A stretch of DNA of 64,000 nt from Neisseria brasiliensis (GCF_009671065.1 NZ_CP046027.1:1364001-1428000), one strand, 5' to 3'. Shown: positions 15,740 to 25,267, numbered from the stretch's first letter. Translations and numbers: made by a program. Notes: a model not told the origin generated them from the sequence alone.

Positions 15740-18049
15740 TTACCGTTTCAACTTCGCAAACGCATCCGCCATCGCGGTATTGCCGATGGTTTTCTCACGC
15801 GGATTGCGTTGATTACCGCTTGTGCGTGCTTTGCCGCTACCCGATAGGTTTTCAGAGTGCGAAGCCTGCCCGTGGTACGGCCTGTCGCTGCGTTTGTTGC
15901 TTGCGCTGCCGTCATCATCCAAGCGCATGGTTAAGGCGATGCGTTTGCGTTTTTCGTCCACTTCCAGCACTTTCACTTTCACCACATCACCGGCTTTCAC
16001 CACTTCTCGCGGGTCGCTAACGTATTTGTTAGCGAGCGCAGAGATGTGGACGAGGCCGTCTTGGTGGACGCCGATGTCGACGAAAGCGCCGAAGTTGGCG
16101 ACGTTGGAAACCACGCCTTCTAAAATCATGCCTACTTGCAAATCTTTGATTTCATTTACGCCCTCGGCAAATGAGGCCGTCTGAAATTGGCCGCGCGGGT
16201 CTCGGCCGGGTTTTTCCAGTTCGGCGAGAATGTCGAGCACGGTGGGCAAACCGAATTGTTCGGTGGTGTAAGCGGCTGGTTTGATTTGTTTGATTTTGTC
16301 GCGGTTGCCGATTAAATCGCCGGCTTTGATGTGCAAATCATCGAGCATTTTGGCGACAATCGGATAGGCTTCGGGGTGCACGGCGCTGGCATCGAGCGGT
16401 TCTTTGCCGCCGTTGATGCGCAAAAAGCCGGCGGCTTGCTCGAAGGTTTTTTCGCCCAAGCGTGGCACTTTCAAGAGTTTTTTGCGGCTGTCGAACGCGC
16501 CGTGTTCGTCGCGGTAGGCGACGATGTTTTGCGCAAGCGTTTGGTTCAGGCCGGAAATGCGGGCGAGCAGCGGGGCGGAAGCGGTGTTCACGTCCACGCC
16601 CACGGCATTCACGCAGTCTTCCACCACGGCATCGAGCGATTTGGCCAGTTGGCTTTGGTTGACATCATGCTGGTATTGGCCGACGCCGATGGATTTCGGG
16701 TCGATTTTCACCAATTCGGCCAGCGGGTCTTGCAGGCGGCGGGCGATGGAGACGGCGCCGCGCAGGCTCACATCCAATTCGGGGAACTCGCGCGCGGCCA
16801 ATTCGCTGGCGGAATAGATGGACGCGCCGGCTTCGGAGACGACAATTTTATGCAAACCCATTTCCGGCATGGCTTTTATCAATTCGCCCGCCAGCTTGTC
16901 GGTTTCGCGGCTGGCGGTGCCGTTGCCGATGGCAATCAGCTTCACGCCGTGTTTTTTAATCAAACCGGCAAGCGTAGCCAACATATTGTTTTCTTGGTGT
17001 AAATATACAATCACGGTGTCCAACAGCTTGCCCGTGTCGCTCACGACTGCGCATTTCACGCCGTTGCGGTAGCCGGGGTCGAGGCCGAGCGTGGTCAGAC
17101 GGCCAGCTGGGGCGGCGAGCAGCAAGTCTTTGAGATTGCGGGCGAAAACGGTAATCGCATCGCTGTCGGCGTTTTCTTTCAGACGGCCTAAGGCTTCCAA
17201 TTCGAGCGACAGGAAGATTTTGGCGCGCCATGTCAGGCGCACGGTGTCGCGCAGCCATTTGTGGCCGTCTGAAATGTGGAAATGTTGGGCAATTAATGCT
17301 TCGTATTCAGAGGCTTGGGTAATCGGTGTGTCATCGGGCTGGTATTTCAGCGCGATGGATAACACGCCTTCGTTGCGGCCACGCAAAACGGCCAGCGCGC
17401 GGTGGCTTGGCATGATGCGTACGGCTTCGCGGTGGTCGAAATAATCTTTGAATTTTTCGCCTTCGTTTTCTTTACCGTCCATCACTTGCGCGTGGATTTC
17501 GGCTTCATGCCACAATTTCTCACGCAAACGGCCGATGAGTTCGGCATCTTCCGCGAATTGCTCCATCAAAATCGCGCGTGCGCCGTCGAGTGCGGCTTTG
17601 GTGTCGGCGATGTCGTCTTTGACAAACGGCGCGGCGGCGGCTTCCACATCTTGCGGCTGCTCGCTCAACAATACATCGGCCAGCGGCTGCAAACCTTGCT
17701 CGCGGGCGATTTGCGCCTTGGTGCGGCGTTTGGGTTTGTAGGGCAGGTATAAATCTTCCAGCGCGGTTTTGTTGTCGCAGGCTTCGATTTGCTCGCGCAG
17801 GCCGTCTGAAAGTTTGCCTTGTTCTTCAATGCTTTTTAACACGGTTTCTTTACGCGCTTCGAGTTCGCGCAGGTATTGCAGACGCTCGGCCAGCGTGCGT
17901 AATTGCGTGTCGTCCAAGCCGCCGGTGGCTTCTTTGCGGTAACGTGCGATAAACGGCACGGTCGCGCCTTCGTCGAGCATGGCGACGGTGGCGGTGATTT
18001 GGGCGGCGGTTGCGGAAAGTTCTTGAGCGAGAATTTGGGTGATGTTCAT
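15740..18049 (-). CDS. tex: Transcription accessory protein Tex
   Basis: Tex is a cytoplasmic nucleic-acid-binding protein that affects transcription. At 769 aa it has the normal layout: an N-terminal helical part, a YqgF/RuvC-like domain with TTLGLDPGYRNGVKCAVV in the middle, helix-hairpin-helix segments (VGVDVNTASAPLLARISGLN), and a C-terminal S1 RNA-binding domain (GMILEGVVSNVANFGAFVDI onward). The start MNITQIL at 18049 is preferred to the longer open frame at 18115. The last 60 residues are a basic, low-complexity tail. In meningococci tex forms region E of the capsule locus, near methyltransferase genes, which resembles this arrangement. Confidence 0.93.
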   Translation of the reverse strand: MNITQILAQELSATAAQITATVAMLDEGATVPFIARYRKEATGGLDDTQLRTLAERLQYLRELEARKETVLKSIEEQGKLSDGLREQIEACDNKTALEDLYLPYKPKRRTKAQIAREQGLQPLADVLLSEQPQDVEAAAAPFVKDDIADTKAALDGARAILMEQFAEDAELIGRLREKLWHEAEIHAQVMDGKENEGEKFKDYFDHREAVRIMPSHRALAVLRGRNEGVLSIALKYQPDDTPITQASEYEALIAQHFHISDGHKWLRDTVRLTWRAKIFLSLELEALGRLKENADSDAITVFARNLKDLLLAAPAGRLTTLGLDPGYRNGVKCAVVSDTGKLLDTVIVYLHQENNMLATLAGLIKKHGVKLIAIGNGTASRETDKLAGELIKAMPEMGLHKIVVSEAGASIYSASELAAREFPELDVSLRGAVSIARRLQDPLAELVKIDPKSIGVGQYQHDVNQSQLAKSLDAVVEDCVNAVGVDVNTASAPLLARISGLNQTLAQNIVAYRDEHGAFDSRKKLLKVPRLGEKTFEQAAGFLRINGGKEPLDASAVHPEAYPIVAKMLDDLHIKAGDLIGNRDKIKQIKPAAYTTEQFGLPTVLDILAELEKPGRDPRGQFQTASFAEGVNEIKDLQVGMILEGVVSNVANFGAFVDIGVHQDGLVHISALANKYVSDPREVVKAGDVVKVKVLEVDEKRKRIALTMRLDDDGSASNKRSDRPYHGQASHSENLSGSGKARTSGNQRNPREKTIGNTAMADAFAKLKR

Positions 18050-18113
18050 GGTTGGAAAGTCGGGGCAAAAGGCCGTCTGAAAAAAAGATTGATTATAGCG
18101 GATATCAAGCGGC

Positions 18114-18143
18114 AAGGCCGTCTGAAATCGTTCAGACGGCCTT
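18114..18143 (-). terminator. Uptake-sequence hairpin after leuS
   Basis: Inverted uptake sequences form a 13-bp stem with a short loop between the leuS stop and the tex start, both on the minus strand. The T-run is weak. Confidence 0.65.
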
Positions 18144-18171
18144 CTTGGATTCGGGTTTTACCCCATGATGT

Positions 18172-20802
18172 TTACACGACGATATTCACCAAACGACCCG
18201 GCACCACAATCACTTTTTTCGGTGCTTTGCCGTCCATGAATTTCACCGCGCCTTCGCTGGCGAGTGCGGCGGCTTCGATTTGCTCTTTCGGGGCATCGGC
18301 TGCCACTGTGATTTTGCCGCGCAGTTTGCCGTTGACCTGAACCATAATCTCGATTTCCGATTTCACCAAAGCGGCTTCATCGACTTGCGGCCAAGCGGCA
18401 TCCCACAGTTGGGTGTTGTTGAGCTCTGCCCACAAGCTTTCGCAGATGTGCGGCACAATCGGCCACAACAGGCGCACGACGGCTTCGAGCACTTCCTGCG
18501 CCACGGCGCGGCCTTGTTCGCTGCCGGTGTCGGTTTTGTCAAACTGGTTGAGCAATTCCATCACGGCGGCGATGGCGGTGTTGAACTGCTGGCGGCGGCC
18601 GTAATCGTCGCTGACTTTGGCAATGGTGCTGTGCAGCTTGTGGCGCAATTCTTTCAGCTCTTTGCTCAAGTTTTCTTGATTGCCCGAGAATGCGGCCACG
18701 GCATCACCTTGTTTGCGGAAGTCGAACACGGTGCGCCACAGGCGGCGCAAGAAGCGGTGCGCGCCTTCTACGCCGCTGTCGCTCCATTCCAAAGATTGCT
18801 CCGGCGGGGCGGCAAACATCATAAACAGGCGGGCGGTGTCGGCGCCGTAGGCTTCAATCAGGGCTTGCGGGTCAACGCCGTTGTTTTTCGATTTCGACAT
18901 TTTTTCCACGCCGGCGATTTGCACCGGCAGGCCGTCAGTTTTCAGCGTAGCAGAAACAGGGCGGCCTTTTTCGTCGGTTTGCACTTCGACATCGGCCGGA
19001 TTAATCCACTCTTTGCTGCCGCTGGCGCCTTCGCGGAAATAGGTTTCGCACACGACCATGCCTTGGGTCAGCAAGCGCTCGAATGGTTCGTCAACATTCA
19101 CTAAGCTCTCGTCGCGCATCAGTTTGGTGAAGAAACGCGCGTACAAAAGATGCAAGATGGCGTGTTCGATGCCGCCGATGTATTGGTCAACCGCGCCCCA
19201 GTATTGCGCGGCTTCGGTGCTGACCATGCCGTCTGAAAACTGCGGCGACATGTAGCGGAAGAAATACCAGCTCGATTCCATGAAGGTATCCATGGTGTCG
19301 GTTTCGCGTTTGGCCGCACCGCCGCAATGCGGACAGGTGGTTTCGTAGAATTCGGGCATTTTGGCCAAAGGCGAACCCATGCCATCTGGCACGACGTTTT
19401 CCGGCAGCACAACCGGCAATCGGTCGGCCGGCACCGGCACATCGCCACAGCTTTCGCAATGCACAATCGGAATCGGACAGCCCCAGTAGCGTTGGCGTGA
19501 AATGCCCCAGTCGCGCAGGCGGTATTGGGTTTTCGGTTCGCCCAGTTGCAGGCTTTGCAGTTTCTCGCCGATTTTGTCGAAGGCCGTCTGAAAGCCTAAG
19601 CCGTCGAATTCGCCGCTGTTGACTAATACGCCGTTTTCTTTGTCGGCATACCATTCTTGCCATGTCGTATCGTCAAACGCATTTTCGCCCACGGCAATCA
19701 CTTGTTTAATCGGCAGGCTGTATTTGTTGGCAAACTCGAAATCACGTTCGTCATGCGCAGGCACGGCCATCACCGCACCGTCGCCATAGCCCCACAGCAC
19801 ATAATTGGCAATCCATACTTCCAATTCTTCGCCGTTGAGTGGATTGATGACGTAGCGGCCGGTCGGCATGCCGCGTTTTTCCATGGTCGCCATGTCGGCT
19901 TCGGCAACCGAGCCGGCTTTGCATTCGGCAATGAATTCTTGCAGTTGCGGCACATCGGCAGCGGCGGCAGTCGCCAGCGGATGCTCGGCGGCCACAGCCA
20001 CATAAGTCGCACCCATCAAGGTGTCTGGGCGGGTGGTGTAGACTTGCAGATAATCGGCGTAATCGCCTTCCAAACCTTGTTTGCTGTTGTCGGCCACCGG
20101 GAAGCGCACGGTCATGCCGCGTGATTTGCCGATCCAGTTGCGCTGCATGGTTTTGACTTGTTCCGGCCAGTGGTCGAGTTTGTCCAAATCGGCCAGCAAT
20201 TCTTCGGCGTAATCGGTGATTTTGAAGTAATACATCGGGATTTCGCGCTTTTCAATCACCGCGCCCGAACGCCAGCCGCGACCATCAATTACTTGCTCGT
20301 TGGCCAATACGGTTTGATCGACCGGATCCCAGTTGACCGTGCCGTTTTTGCGGTAAACAATGCCTTTTTCAAACAATTTGGTAAACAGCCATTGCTCCCA
20401 GCGGTAGTATTCCGGCGTGCAGGTGGCCAGTTCGCGATCCCAGTCGATGGCAAAACCCAAGCTTTTGAGCTGGGTTTTCATGTATTCGATGTTGTCATAC
20501 GTCCATGCGGCAGGGGCGACGTTGTTTTTCATCGCCGCATTTTCCGCCGGCATGCCGAACGCGTCCCAACCCATCGGCTGCATCACGTTGAAACCGTTGA
20601 GCAATTTGAAACGGCTCAATACGTCGCCGATGGTGTAGTTGCGCACGTGCCCCATGTGCAGCTTGCCGCTCGGATAGGGGAACATCGACAGGCAATAGTA
20701 TTTCGGTTTGGACGTATCTTCCGATACATTGAAAATGCGGGCTTCGTCCCATTTTGCTTGCGCCGCCGGTTCGATGGCGGACGGTTGGTATTGTTCTTGC
20801 AT
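18172..20802 (-). CDS. leuS: Leucyl-tRNA synthetase
   Basis: LeuS charges tRNA-Leu with leucine. The 876-aa length is normal for bacterial LeuRS. The class I signature appears as PYPSGKLHMGHVRNYTIGD near residues 42-60 (HMGH is the HIGH motif) and VEKMSKSKNNGVDP carries KMSKS. The inserted editing domain is present (TTRPDTLMGATYVAVAAEHP), as is a zinc-type CESCGD...CPHCGG segment. No break or missing motif is seen. It stands alone, with terminators on its 3' side. Confidence 0.96.
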   Translation of the reverse strand: MQEQYQPSAIEPAAQAKWDEARIFNVSEDTSKPKYYCLSMFPYPSGKLHMGHVRNYTIGDVLSRFKLLNGFNVMQPMGWDAFGMPAENAAMKNNVAPAAWTYDNIEYMKTQLKSLGFAIDWDRELATCTPEYYRWEQWLFTKLFEKGIVYRKNGTVNWDPVDQTVLANEQVIDGRGWRSGAVIEKREIPMYYFKITDYAEELLADLDKLDHWPEQVKTMQRNWIGKSRGMTVRFPVADNSKQGLEGDYADYLQVYTTRPDTLMGATYVAVAAEHPLATAAAADVPQLQEFIAECKAGSVAEADMATMEKRGMPTGRYVINPLNGEELEVWIANYVLWGYGDGAVMAVPAHDERDFEFANKYSLPIKQVIAVGENAFDDTTWQEWYADKENGVLVNSGEFDGLGFQTAFDKIGEKLQSLQLGEPKTQYRLRDWGISRQRYWGCPIPIVHCESCGDVPVPADRLPVVLPENVVPDGMGSPLAKMPEFYETTCPHCGGAAKRETDTMDTFMESSWYFFRYMSPQFSDGMVSTEAAQYWGAVDQYIGGIEHAILHLLYARFFTKLMRDESLVNVDEPFERLLTQGMVVCETYFREGASGSKEWINPADVEVQTDEKGRPVSATLKTDGLPVQIAGVEKMSKSKNNGVDPQALIEAYGADTARLFMMFAAPPEQSLEWSDSGVEGAHRFLRRLWRTVFDFRKQGDAVAAFSGNQENLSKELKELRHKLHSTIAKVSDDYGRRQQFNTAIAAVMELLNQFDKTDTGSEQGRAVAQEVLEAVVRLLWPIVPHICESLWAELNNTQLWDAAWPQVDEAALVKSEIEIMVQVNGKLRGKITVAADAPKEQIEAAALASEGAVKFMDGKAPKKVIVVPGRLVNIVV

Positions 20803-20958
20803 GATTCGTCTGCTTTACGCTGAAAAAAGTGAAAAATTAGCATGGGATTATAGCAGTTTACTGGCAGATTGTCGGCAATTTGCGGAACTTGTTTGAATGG
20901 GGAATAGATATTATGAATAGGCCGTCTGAAAATTTTCTGGGGAATATTTTCAGATGGT

Positions 20959-22035
20959 CTTACATTCGCATTTCAAGTGCAACGCTCAAATGCCATTGGC
21001 AAGGGCTGCTGAAAACAGATCACCCGGTGTCTCATAGTCCAATGTCTTTCTCGGTCGGCGGTTAAGGGCCTCCTCAACCGCTTTAATCTTTTTAGCACCC
21101 AGTTTCCTAAAATCCGTCCCCTTTGGGAAGTATTGTCTGATCAGCCCGTTGGTATTCTCCACCAAGCCTTTTTCCCAAGAATGGTATGGACGGCAGAAGT
21201 AAGTTTCCGCACCCAGGGCTTTGGCAAAGGTTTTATGTCGGTAAAACTCTTTACCGTTATCCAAAGTAATCGTTTGAATGATATCTTTAAACGGCTTCAA
21301 TGCCCGAATCACTACCCGGGCTACATCTTCTGCTTTGAAATTGCTGATTTTGCGGATAACGACAAATTTGGTTTTTCTTTCAACAGCAACCACCAGTCCG
21401 CTTTTTTGATCTTTACCGACAATGGTGTCCATCTCGAAATCGCCGACCCGCTCTTTTTGATCGACAATGGCAGGTCTGTGTTCAATGTCGGTTCTGTCCG
21501 GTACGCTGCCTTTTGTCCATGCACCGCTGCCGTATTTTCTGCGGTAGGGTTTGGAAACGATACGCAGATGGGTGTACAGGTCGCCGCCGTTTTGACGGTC
21601 TTTGGCGAGATAGCGGTAAAGGGTGCTGTGGTGCAGTTTGATGTGTTGATGTTTCAGCAGGTAGCCGCAGACTTGTTCGGGGCTGTATTTTTGGGTAATC
21701 AGTTTGTTAACAGTCTGTTTGACGGCAGTAGTCAGTTTGGTTGGCTTTTTGTTTTTCTTTTTAACTTCGCTTTGCTGTTGTGCTTTTCGGTAACAGTAGG
21801 TTCCGTTGACGGAATGCCGTCTGATTTCCCGACTGACGGTGGCGGGATGACAACCGATGTTCTGTGCGATTTGGTTTAGGGGTAGGTTGCGGTAATGTCT
21901 GGAAATGTAGTATCTTTGGTGTGAGGTCAGTTGTGTGTAGGCCATATTGCAATCTTTCTTGTCAGGAAAGGCAGTATACTACCGCATACTGGCCTTTTCT
22001 GTTATTGGAAATTGCACTTGTTAGGCGAATGTAAG
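20959..22035. mobile_element. IS30-family insertion sequence, complete
   Basis: The 1077-bp element is bounded by inverted repeats that begin CTTACATTCGC on the left and end GCGAATGTAAG on the right. The repeats share a second block around CAAGTGCAA. A 3-bp GGT occurs directly outside both ends and may be the target duplication. It carries one intact transposase gene on the minus strand. The left flank is a degenerate uptake-sequence hairpin arm (TTCAGATGGT), so it seems to have landed in a DUS terminator. Confidence 0.88.
20986..21945 (-). CDS. IS30-family transposase
   Basis: This is an intact DDE transposase of 319 aa, the usual IS30 length. It has an N-terminal helix-turn-helix (LTSHQRYYISRHYRNLPLNQ, then IAQNIGCHPATVSREIRRH). 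The catalytic residues are in FEMDTIVGKD, TLDNGKEF and WEKGLVENTNGLIRQYFPKG, followed by the RRPRKTLDYETP tail typical of the family. Neisseria IS1655 belongs to the same family; I cannot say from memory whether this is the same element. Confidence 0.92.
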   Translation of the reverse strand: MAYTQLTSHQRYYISRHYRNLPLNQIAQNIGCHPATVSREIRRHSVNGTYCYRKAQQQSEVKKKNKKPTKLTTAVKQTVNKLITQKYSPEQVCGYLLKHQHIKLHHSTLYRYLAKDRQNGGDLYTHLRIVSKPYRRKYGSGAWTKGSVPDRTDIEHRPAIVDQKERVGDFEMDTIVGKDQKSGLVVAVERKTKFVVIRKISNFKAEDVARVVIRALKPFKDIIQTITLDNGKEFYRHKTFAKALGAETYFCRPYHSWEKGLVENTNGLIRQYFPKGTDFRKLGAKKIKAVEEALNRRPRKTLDYETPGDLFSAALANGI

Positions 22036-22074
22036 GGTTTTTAGAGTTAGATTATTTTGGTTTTCTGAATCTCA

Positions 22075-22330
22075 ATATGTGCGCTTCATGGCCGCGTGGC
22101 CACCTACTTTTAGCTTCGCAGAAACTTCGTTTTCTTTGCTTCGCCAAAGAAAAGTAGGCAAAAGAAAGGCGACCGCGGTTGCAGGTTCGCCCGTAAGGGC
22201 GAACTTCCCTCACTATGCAGGATTTTGGCAGCAGGCTCGAACTCGCCGCTTAGGGCGGCTCAAACACCGAGCCTTTTATTCTGCCAAGATCCTGCTTCGT
22301 TCGGCTGCGCCCAGCGGATAGGGCAGGTTT
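22075..22330. repeat. Hairpin-rich intergenic repeat upstream of dnaJ
   Basis: About 250 bases hold four stem-loops in a row: TGGCC-GCGT-GGCCA near 22088, a stem of TTTTCTTTG with its complement around 22130-22155, GTTCGCCC-GTAA-GGGCGAAC near 22185-22204, and GCCGC-TTAG-GGCGGC near 22245. Similar AAAGAAAAGTAGG-containing intergenic units occur in many Neisseriaceae and Pasteurellaceae by my recollection. It codes for nothing convincing. The rest of the gap to dnaJ holds one inverted uptake sequence at about 22384. Confidence 0.55.
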
Positions 22331-22479
22331 CTCTAAAAATAATTATTTCATGAAGAAGGTTATTTGAAAAAATATTCTTTTTTTCAGACGGCCTTTTATT
22401 TCGCTTTTTCCCCTTGAGATTCCCGTCACTGCCCATATCTGCACACCAGTTTTAACACCTAATCTATTCCACTACGAAC

Positions 22480-23622
22480 ATGAGCAATCAAGACTTTTAC
22501 GAAACCCTCGGCGTTGCCCGCAGCGCGAGCGAAGACGACATCAAAAAAGCCTACCGTAAATTGGCGATGAAATACCATCCCGACCGCAATCCCGACAATA
22601 AAGAAGCGGAAGAGAAATTTAAAGAAATCCAAAAAGCCTACGACACCCTTTCCGACAAAGAAAAACGCACCATGTACGACCAATACGGCCATGCCGCTTT
22701 CGAGCAAGGCATGGGCGGCGGCGCAGGTGGTTTTGGCGGCGGATTCGGTGGCGGCTTTGGCGGTGCACAAGGCTTTGACTTCAGCGATATTTTCAGCCAA
22801 ATGTTCGGCGGTGCCGCAGGTGGCGGCCGTCAGCCAAATTATCAAGGCGCGGATTTGCAGGTTGGCGTAGAAATTACCTTGGAAGAGGCGGCCAAAGGTT
22901 TGAAAAAACGCATCAATATTCCGACTTATGAAGAATGCGATGTGTGTCACGGCAGCGGTGCCAAACCGGGCACATCGGCCAGCACCTGTTCGACCTGCCA
23001 CGGCTCGGGCACGGTACACATCCGCCAAGCCATTTTCCAAATGCAGCAAACCTGTCCGACCTGTCACGGCACAGGTAAAGAAATCAAAGATCCTTGTGTG
23101 AAATGCCGTGGCGAAGGCCGCACCAAAACCAGTAAAACCGTTGAAGTCAATATTCCGGCGGGCATCGACGACGGCCAACGCATCCGCTTGAGCGGCGAAG
23201 GCGAACCGGGTCAACACGGCGCACCGGCCGGCGATTTGTACGTCAACGTGCATGTTAAAGAACACAAAATCTTCGAGCGCAACGGCTTGGATTTGCATTG
23301 TGAACTGCCAATCAGCTTCGCCGTGGCCGCGTTGGGCGGTGATGTGGAAGTGCCGACTTTGGATGGCAAGGTGAAACTCAATATCCCGAAAGAAACCCAA
23401 AACGGCCGCCGCATGCGCGTGAAAGGCAAAGGCATTAAATCACTGCGTTCCAGTGCGACCGGCGATTTGTACTGCCATGTGGTGGTGGAAACACCGGTGA
23501 ACCTGACCGACCGCCAAAAAGAATTGCTGGAAGAATTTGAAAGCATTTCTACCGGACTCGACCGCAGCCAAACCCCGCGCAAAAAATCGTTTTTAGATAA
23601 ATTGGGCGATTTGTTTGATTGA
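22480..23622 (+). CDS. dnaJ: Chaperone DnaJ
   Basis: DnaJ is the Hsp40 co-chaperone that stimulates DnaK and delivers unfolded proteins. The 380-aa protein has all domains: J domain with His33-Pro34-Asp35, a Gly/Phe linker near 75-115, and four CxxCxGxG zinc repeats (CDVCHGSG, CSTCHGSG, CPTCHGTG, CVKCRGEG). The C-terminal substrate-binding domain follows. No clear Shine-Dalgarno is seen before the ATG. dnaK is not adjacent in this window. Confidence 0.96.
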   Translation: MSNQDFYETLGVARSASEDDIKKAYRKLAMKYHPDRNPDNKEAEEKFKEIQKAYDTLSDKEKRTMYDQYGHAAFEQGMGGGAGGFGGGFGGGFGGAQGFDFSDIFSQMFGGAAGGGRQPNYQGADLQVGVEITLEEAAKGLKKRINIPTYEECDVCHGSGAKPGTSASTCSTCHGSGTVHIRQAIFQMQQTCPTCHGTGKEIKDPCVKCRGEGRTKTSKTVEVNIPAGIDDGQRIRLSGEGEPGQHGAPAGDLYVNVHVKEHKIFERNGLDLHCELPISFAVAALGGDVEVPTLDGKVKLNIPKETQNGRRMRVKGKGIKSLRSSATGDLYCHVVVETPVNLTDRQKELLEEFESISTGLDRSQTPRKKSFLDKLGDLFD

Positions 23623-23641
23623 TTGTTGAGTGATAAATGAT

Positions 23642-23682
23642 AAAAGGCCGTCTGAAAAATAGATTTTCAGACGGCCTTTTTA
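23642..23682 (+). terminator. Bidirectional uptake-sequence terminator, dnaJ / moaA
   Basis: Inverted uptake sequences form a stem flanked by A and T runs between convergent genes, so it can serve both. Confidence 0.8.
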
Positions 23683-23703
23683 TCGATTAAACAAAGTCAG
23701 CGC

Positions 23704-24678
23704 TTACCCCCCAGTCAACGCCATCACCCGAATAATTTTCTTCGGATTTTCCACAAATTCGTGTTTTTCCGGCTTCATCGCAATCGCATCGCGAATGGCT
23801 TGGTCGAGCTCGGCATCGCTGCAGTTGTCGCGTAGCAGGTCGCGTAATGGCGCTTTGTCTTCTTGGCCAAGGCAGAGGTGGATGTTGCCGGTGGCTGAGA
23901 GGCGCACGCGGTTGCAGGTGGCGCAGAAGTGTTGGCTCATCGGGGTAATCAGGCCGAGGGTGAAGCCGTTGTTTTCGCTTTGCCAGTAGCGCGCGGGGCC
24001 GCCGCCGATTTTGCCTTCAAACGGGCTTAAGTCGAATTTTTGGCGCAATTCTTCCAATACCGGTTGCAAGCTGACTTTGGCGTGTGCTTGGCCGGTGGTA
24101 CCCATCGGCATGGCTTCGATAAGATTCAGGATAAAGCCGTGTTCCATGCAGAAAGCGACCATTTCATCCAAATCCATGTCGTTAACGCCTTTGAGCGGCA
24201 CCATGTTGATTTTGATGCGTTCGAAGCCGGCTTCTTTGGCAGCTTTGATGCCATCAAGCACTTGCGGCAGACAGTCGCTGCCGGTGATGCTGGTCACGCA
24301 GTCGCGGCGAAGGCTGTCGAGGCTGATGTTTAAGCGGCGTACACCGGCTTGGCGCAGGGCGTGGGCGTGTTTGTCGAGTTGGGTGCCGTTGGTGGTGAGT
24401 GAAATGTCTTCCACACCGGGCTGGCGGTTGATTTCGGCGGCCAAATCAGCCAAACCTTTGCGCAATAGGGGTTCGCCGCCGGTTAGGCGGAAGCGTTTGG
24501 TGCCGAGGCGGGCGAACGCGGCGGCTACGCGGCCGAGTTCTTCAATGGTCAGCCATTCTTTGGGAATGGAAAAACCTTTAAAGCCTTTGGGCAGACAATA
24601 AGTGCAGCGCAGGTCGCAGCGGTCGGTCACGGATATCCGTAAGTAGTCGACGGTACGGCCGAATGGGTCGGTCAGCAT
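23704..24678 (-). CDS. moaA: GTP 3',8-cyclase MoaA
   Basis: MoaA is the radical-SAM enzyme that makes the first committed intermediate of molybdopterin from GTP. The N-terminal [4Fe-4S] motif is Cys21-x3-Cys25-x2-Cys28 (CDLRCTYC). The second cluster uses CATCNRVRLSATGNIHLCLG near residues 259-278. The protein ends in the required Gly-Gly (RVMALTGG). At 324 aa it is full length. It reads alone. The DUF2478 protein at 45396 may belong to the same molybdenum metabolism. Confidence 0.95.
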   Translation of the reverse strand: MLTDPFGRTVDYLRISVTDRCDLRCTYCLPKGFKGFSIPKEWLTIEELGRVAAAFARLGTKRFRLTGGEPLLRKGLADLAAEINRQPGVEDISLTTNGTQLDKHAHALRQAGVRRLNISLDSLRRDCVTSITGSDCLPQVLDGIKAAKEAGFERIKINMVPLKGVNDMDLDEMVAFCMEHGFILNLIEAMPMGTTGQAHAKVSLQPVLEELRQKFDLSPFEGKIGGGPARYWQSENNGFTLGLITPMSQHFCATCNRVRLSATGNIHLCLGQEDKAPLRDLLRDNCSDAELDQAIRDAIAMKPEKHEFVENPKKIIRVMALTGG

Positions 24679-24812
24679 GATGGATTTCTAGTTATTTCGG
24701 TTTAGTTATTTGATCGTGTTTAGATAAAATTTTATCTTTAAAATTATGGGCTTAATCTTATCGTGTGTTTGGCGAAATGGCAAAACAAAATAACCTTTTG
24801 CGCTTTAGGTTT

Positions 24813-25139
24813 TTAATAACGAGCGACATTCGCATCTACTTGCAACGCCCATTCATCTATGCCGCCTTGCAGGTTATACAATGGTTCAAAGCCCATATCG
24901 GCCAAATAAAGCGCGGTGTGCAGGCTGCGGATGCCGTGGTGGCAATACACCACAATCGGCAGGCCGTCGTCGGGCAATTCATTGTGGCGCAACGGAATCA
25001 GGTTCATCGGGATATGAATGGCGTTGGGCAGGGCGCAGATTTCGACTTCATCATCGGTGCGCACGTCGAGCAAATGAAATTGGCGGCCTTCATCTTGCCA
25101 TTTTTTGAATTCAATCACGGAAAGTTGCGGAATCATCAT
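24813..25139 (-). CDS. Single-domain rhodanese-like sulfurtransferase
   Basis: This 108-aa cytoplasmic protein is one rhodanese domain. The active-site loop is CHHGIRS near residues 66-72 with the catalytic Cys, preceded by LLDVRTDDEVEICALPNA and followed by LQGGIDEWA, the two usual domain signatures. Such proteins carry persulfide sulfur; the partner is unknown. It lies between moaA and pcm on the same strand, with the uptake-sequence hairpin at 25172-25205 just upstream. Confidence 0.9.
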   Translation of the reverse strand: MMIPQLSVIEFKKWQDEGRQFHLLDVRTDDEVEICALPNAIHIPMNLIPLRHNELPDDGLPIVVYCHHGIRSLHTALYLADMGFEPLYNLQGGIDEWALQVDANVARY

Positions 25140-25171
25140 TATTCGGCCTTTGTTTTTTATAAAAGTAAAAC

Positions 25172-25205
25172 AGGCCGTCTGAAAGGAAATGTTTCAGACG
25201 GCCTT
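25172..25205 (-). terminator. Uptake-sequence hairpin between pcm and the rhodanese gene
   Basis: Inverted uptake sequences form a stem 62 bases after the pcm stop and upstream of the rhodanese gene on the same strand. Confidence 0.7.
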
Positions 25206-25267
25206 TCTTGGAGCGGAGCCGATATCAATCATTCGGCAGTCTCTGAATTTAAATATGGTGGCAATCT

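Noticed and set aside
16331..17002. Open frame of 223 codons opposite tex
   Set aside because: Shadow of tex codon bias; no domain and no translation signal.
18280..19104. Open frame of 274 codons opposite leuS
   Set aside because: Shadow frame of leuS, His/Phe-rich, no recognisable features.
22459..23400. Open frame of 313 codons opposite dnaJ
   Set aside because: Fully antisense to a complete DnaJ with all its motifs.
24679..24812. Possible molybdenum-cofactor riboswitch near moaA
   Set aside because: This AT-rich stretch is moaA's upstream region and shows none of the expected long stem structure.
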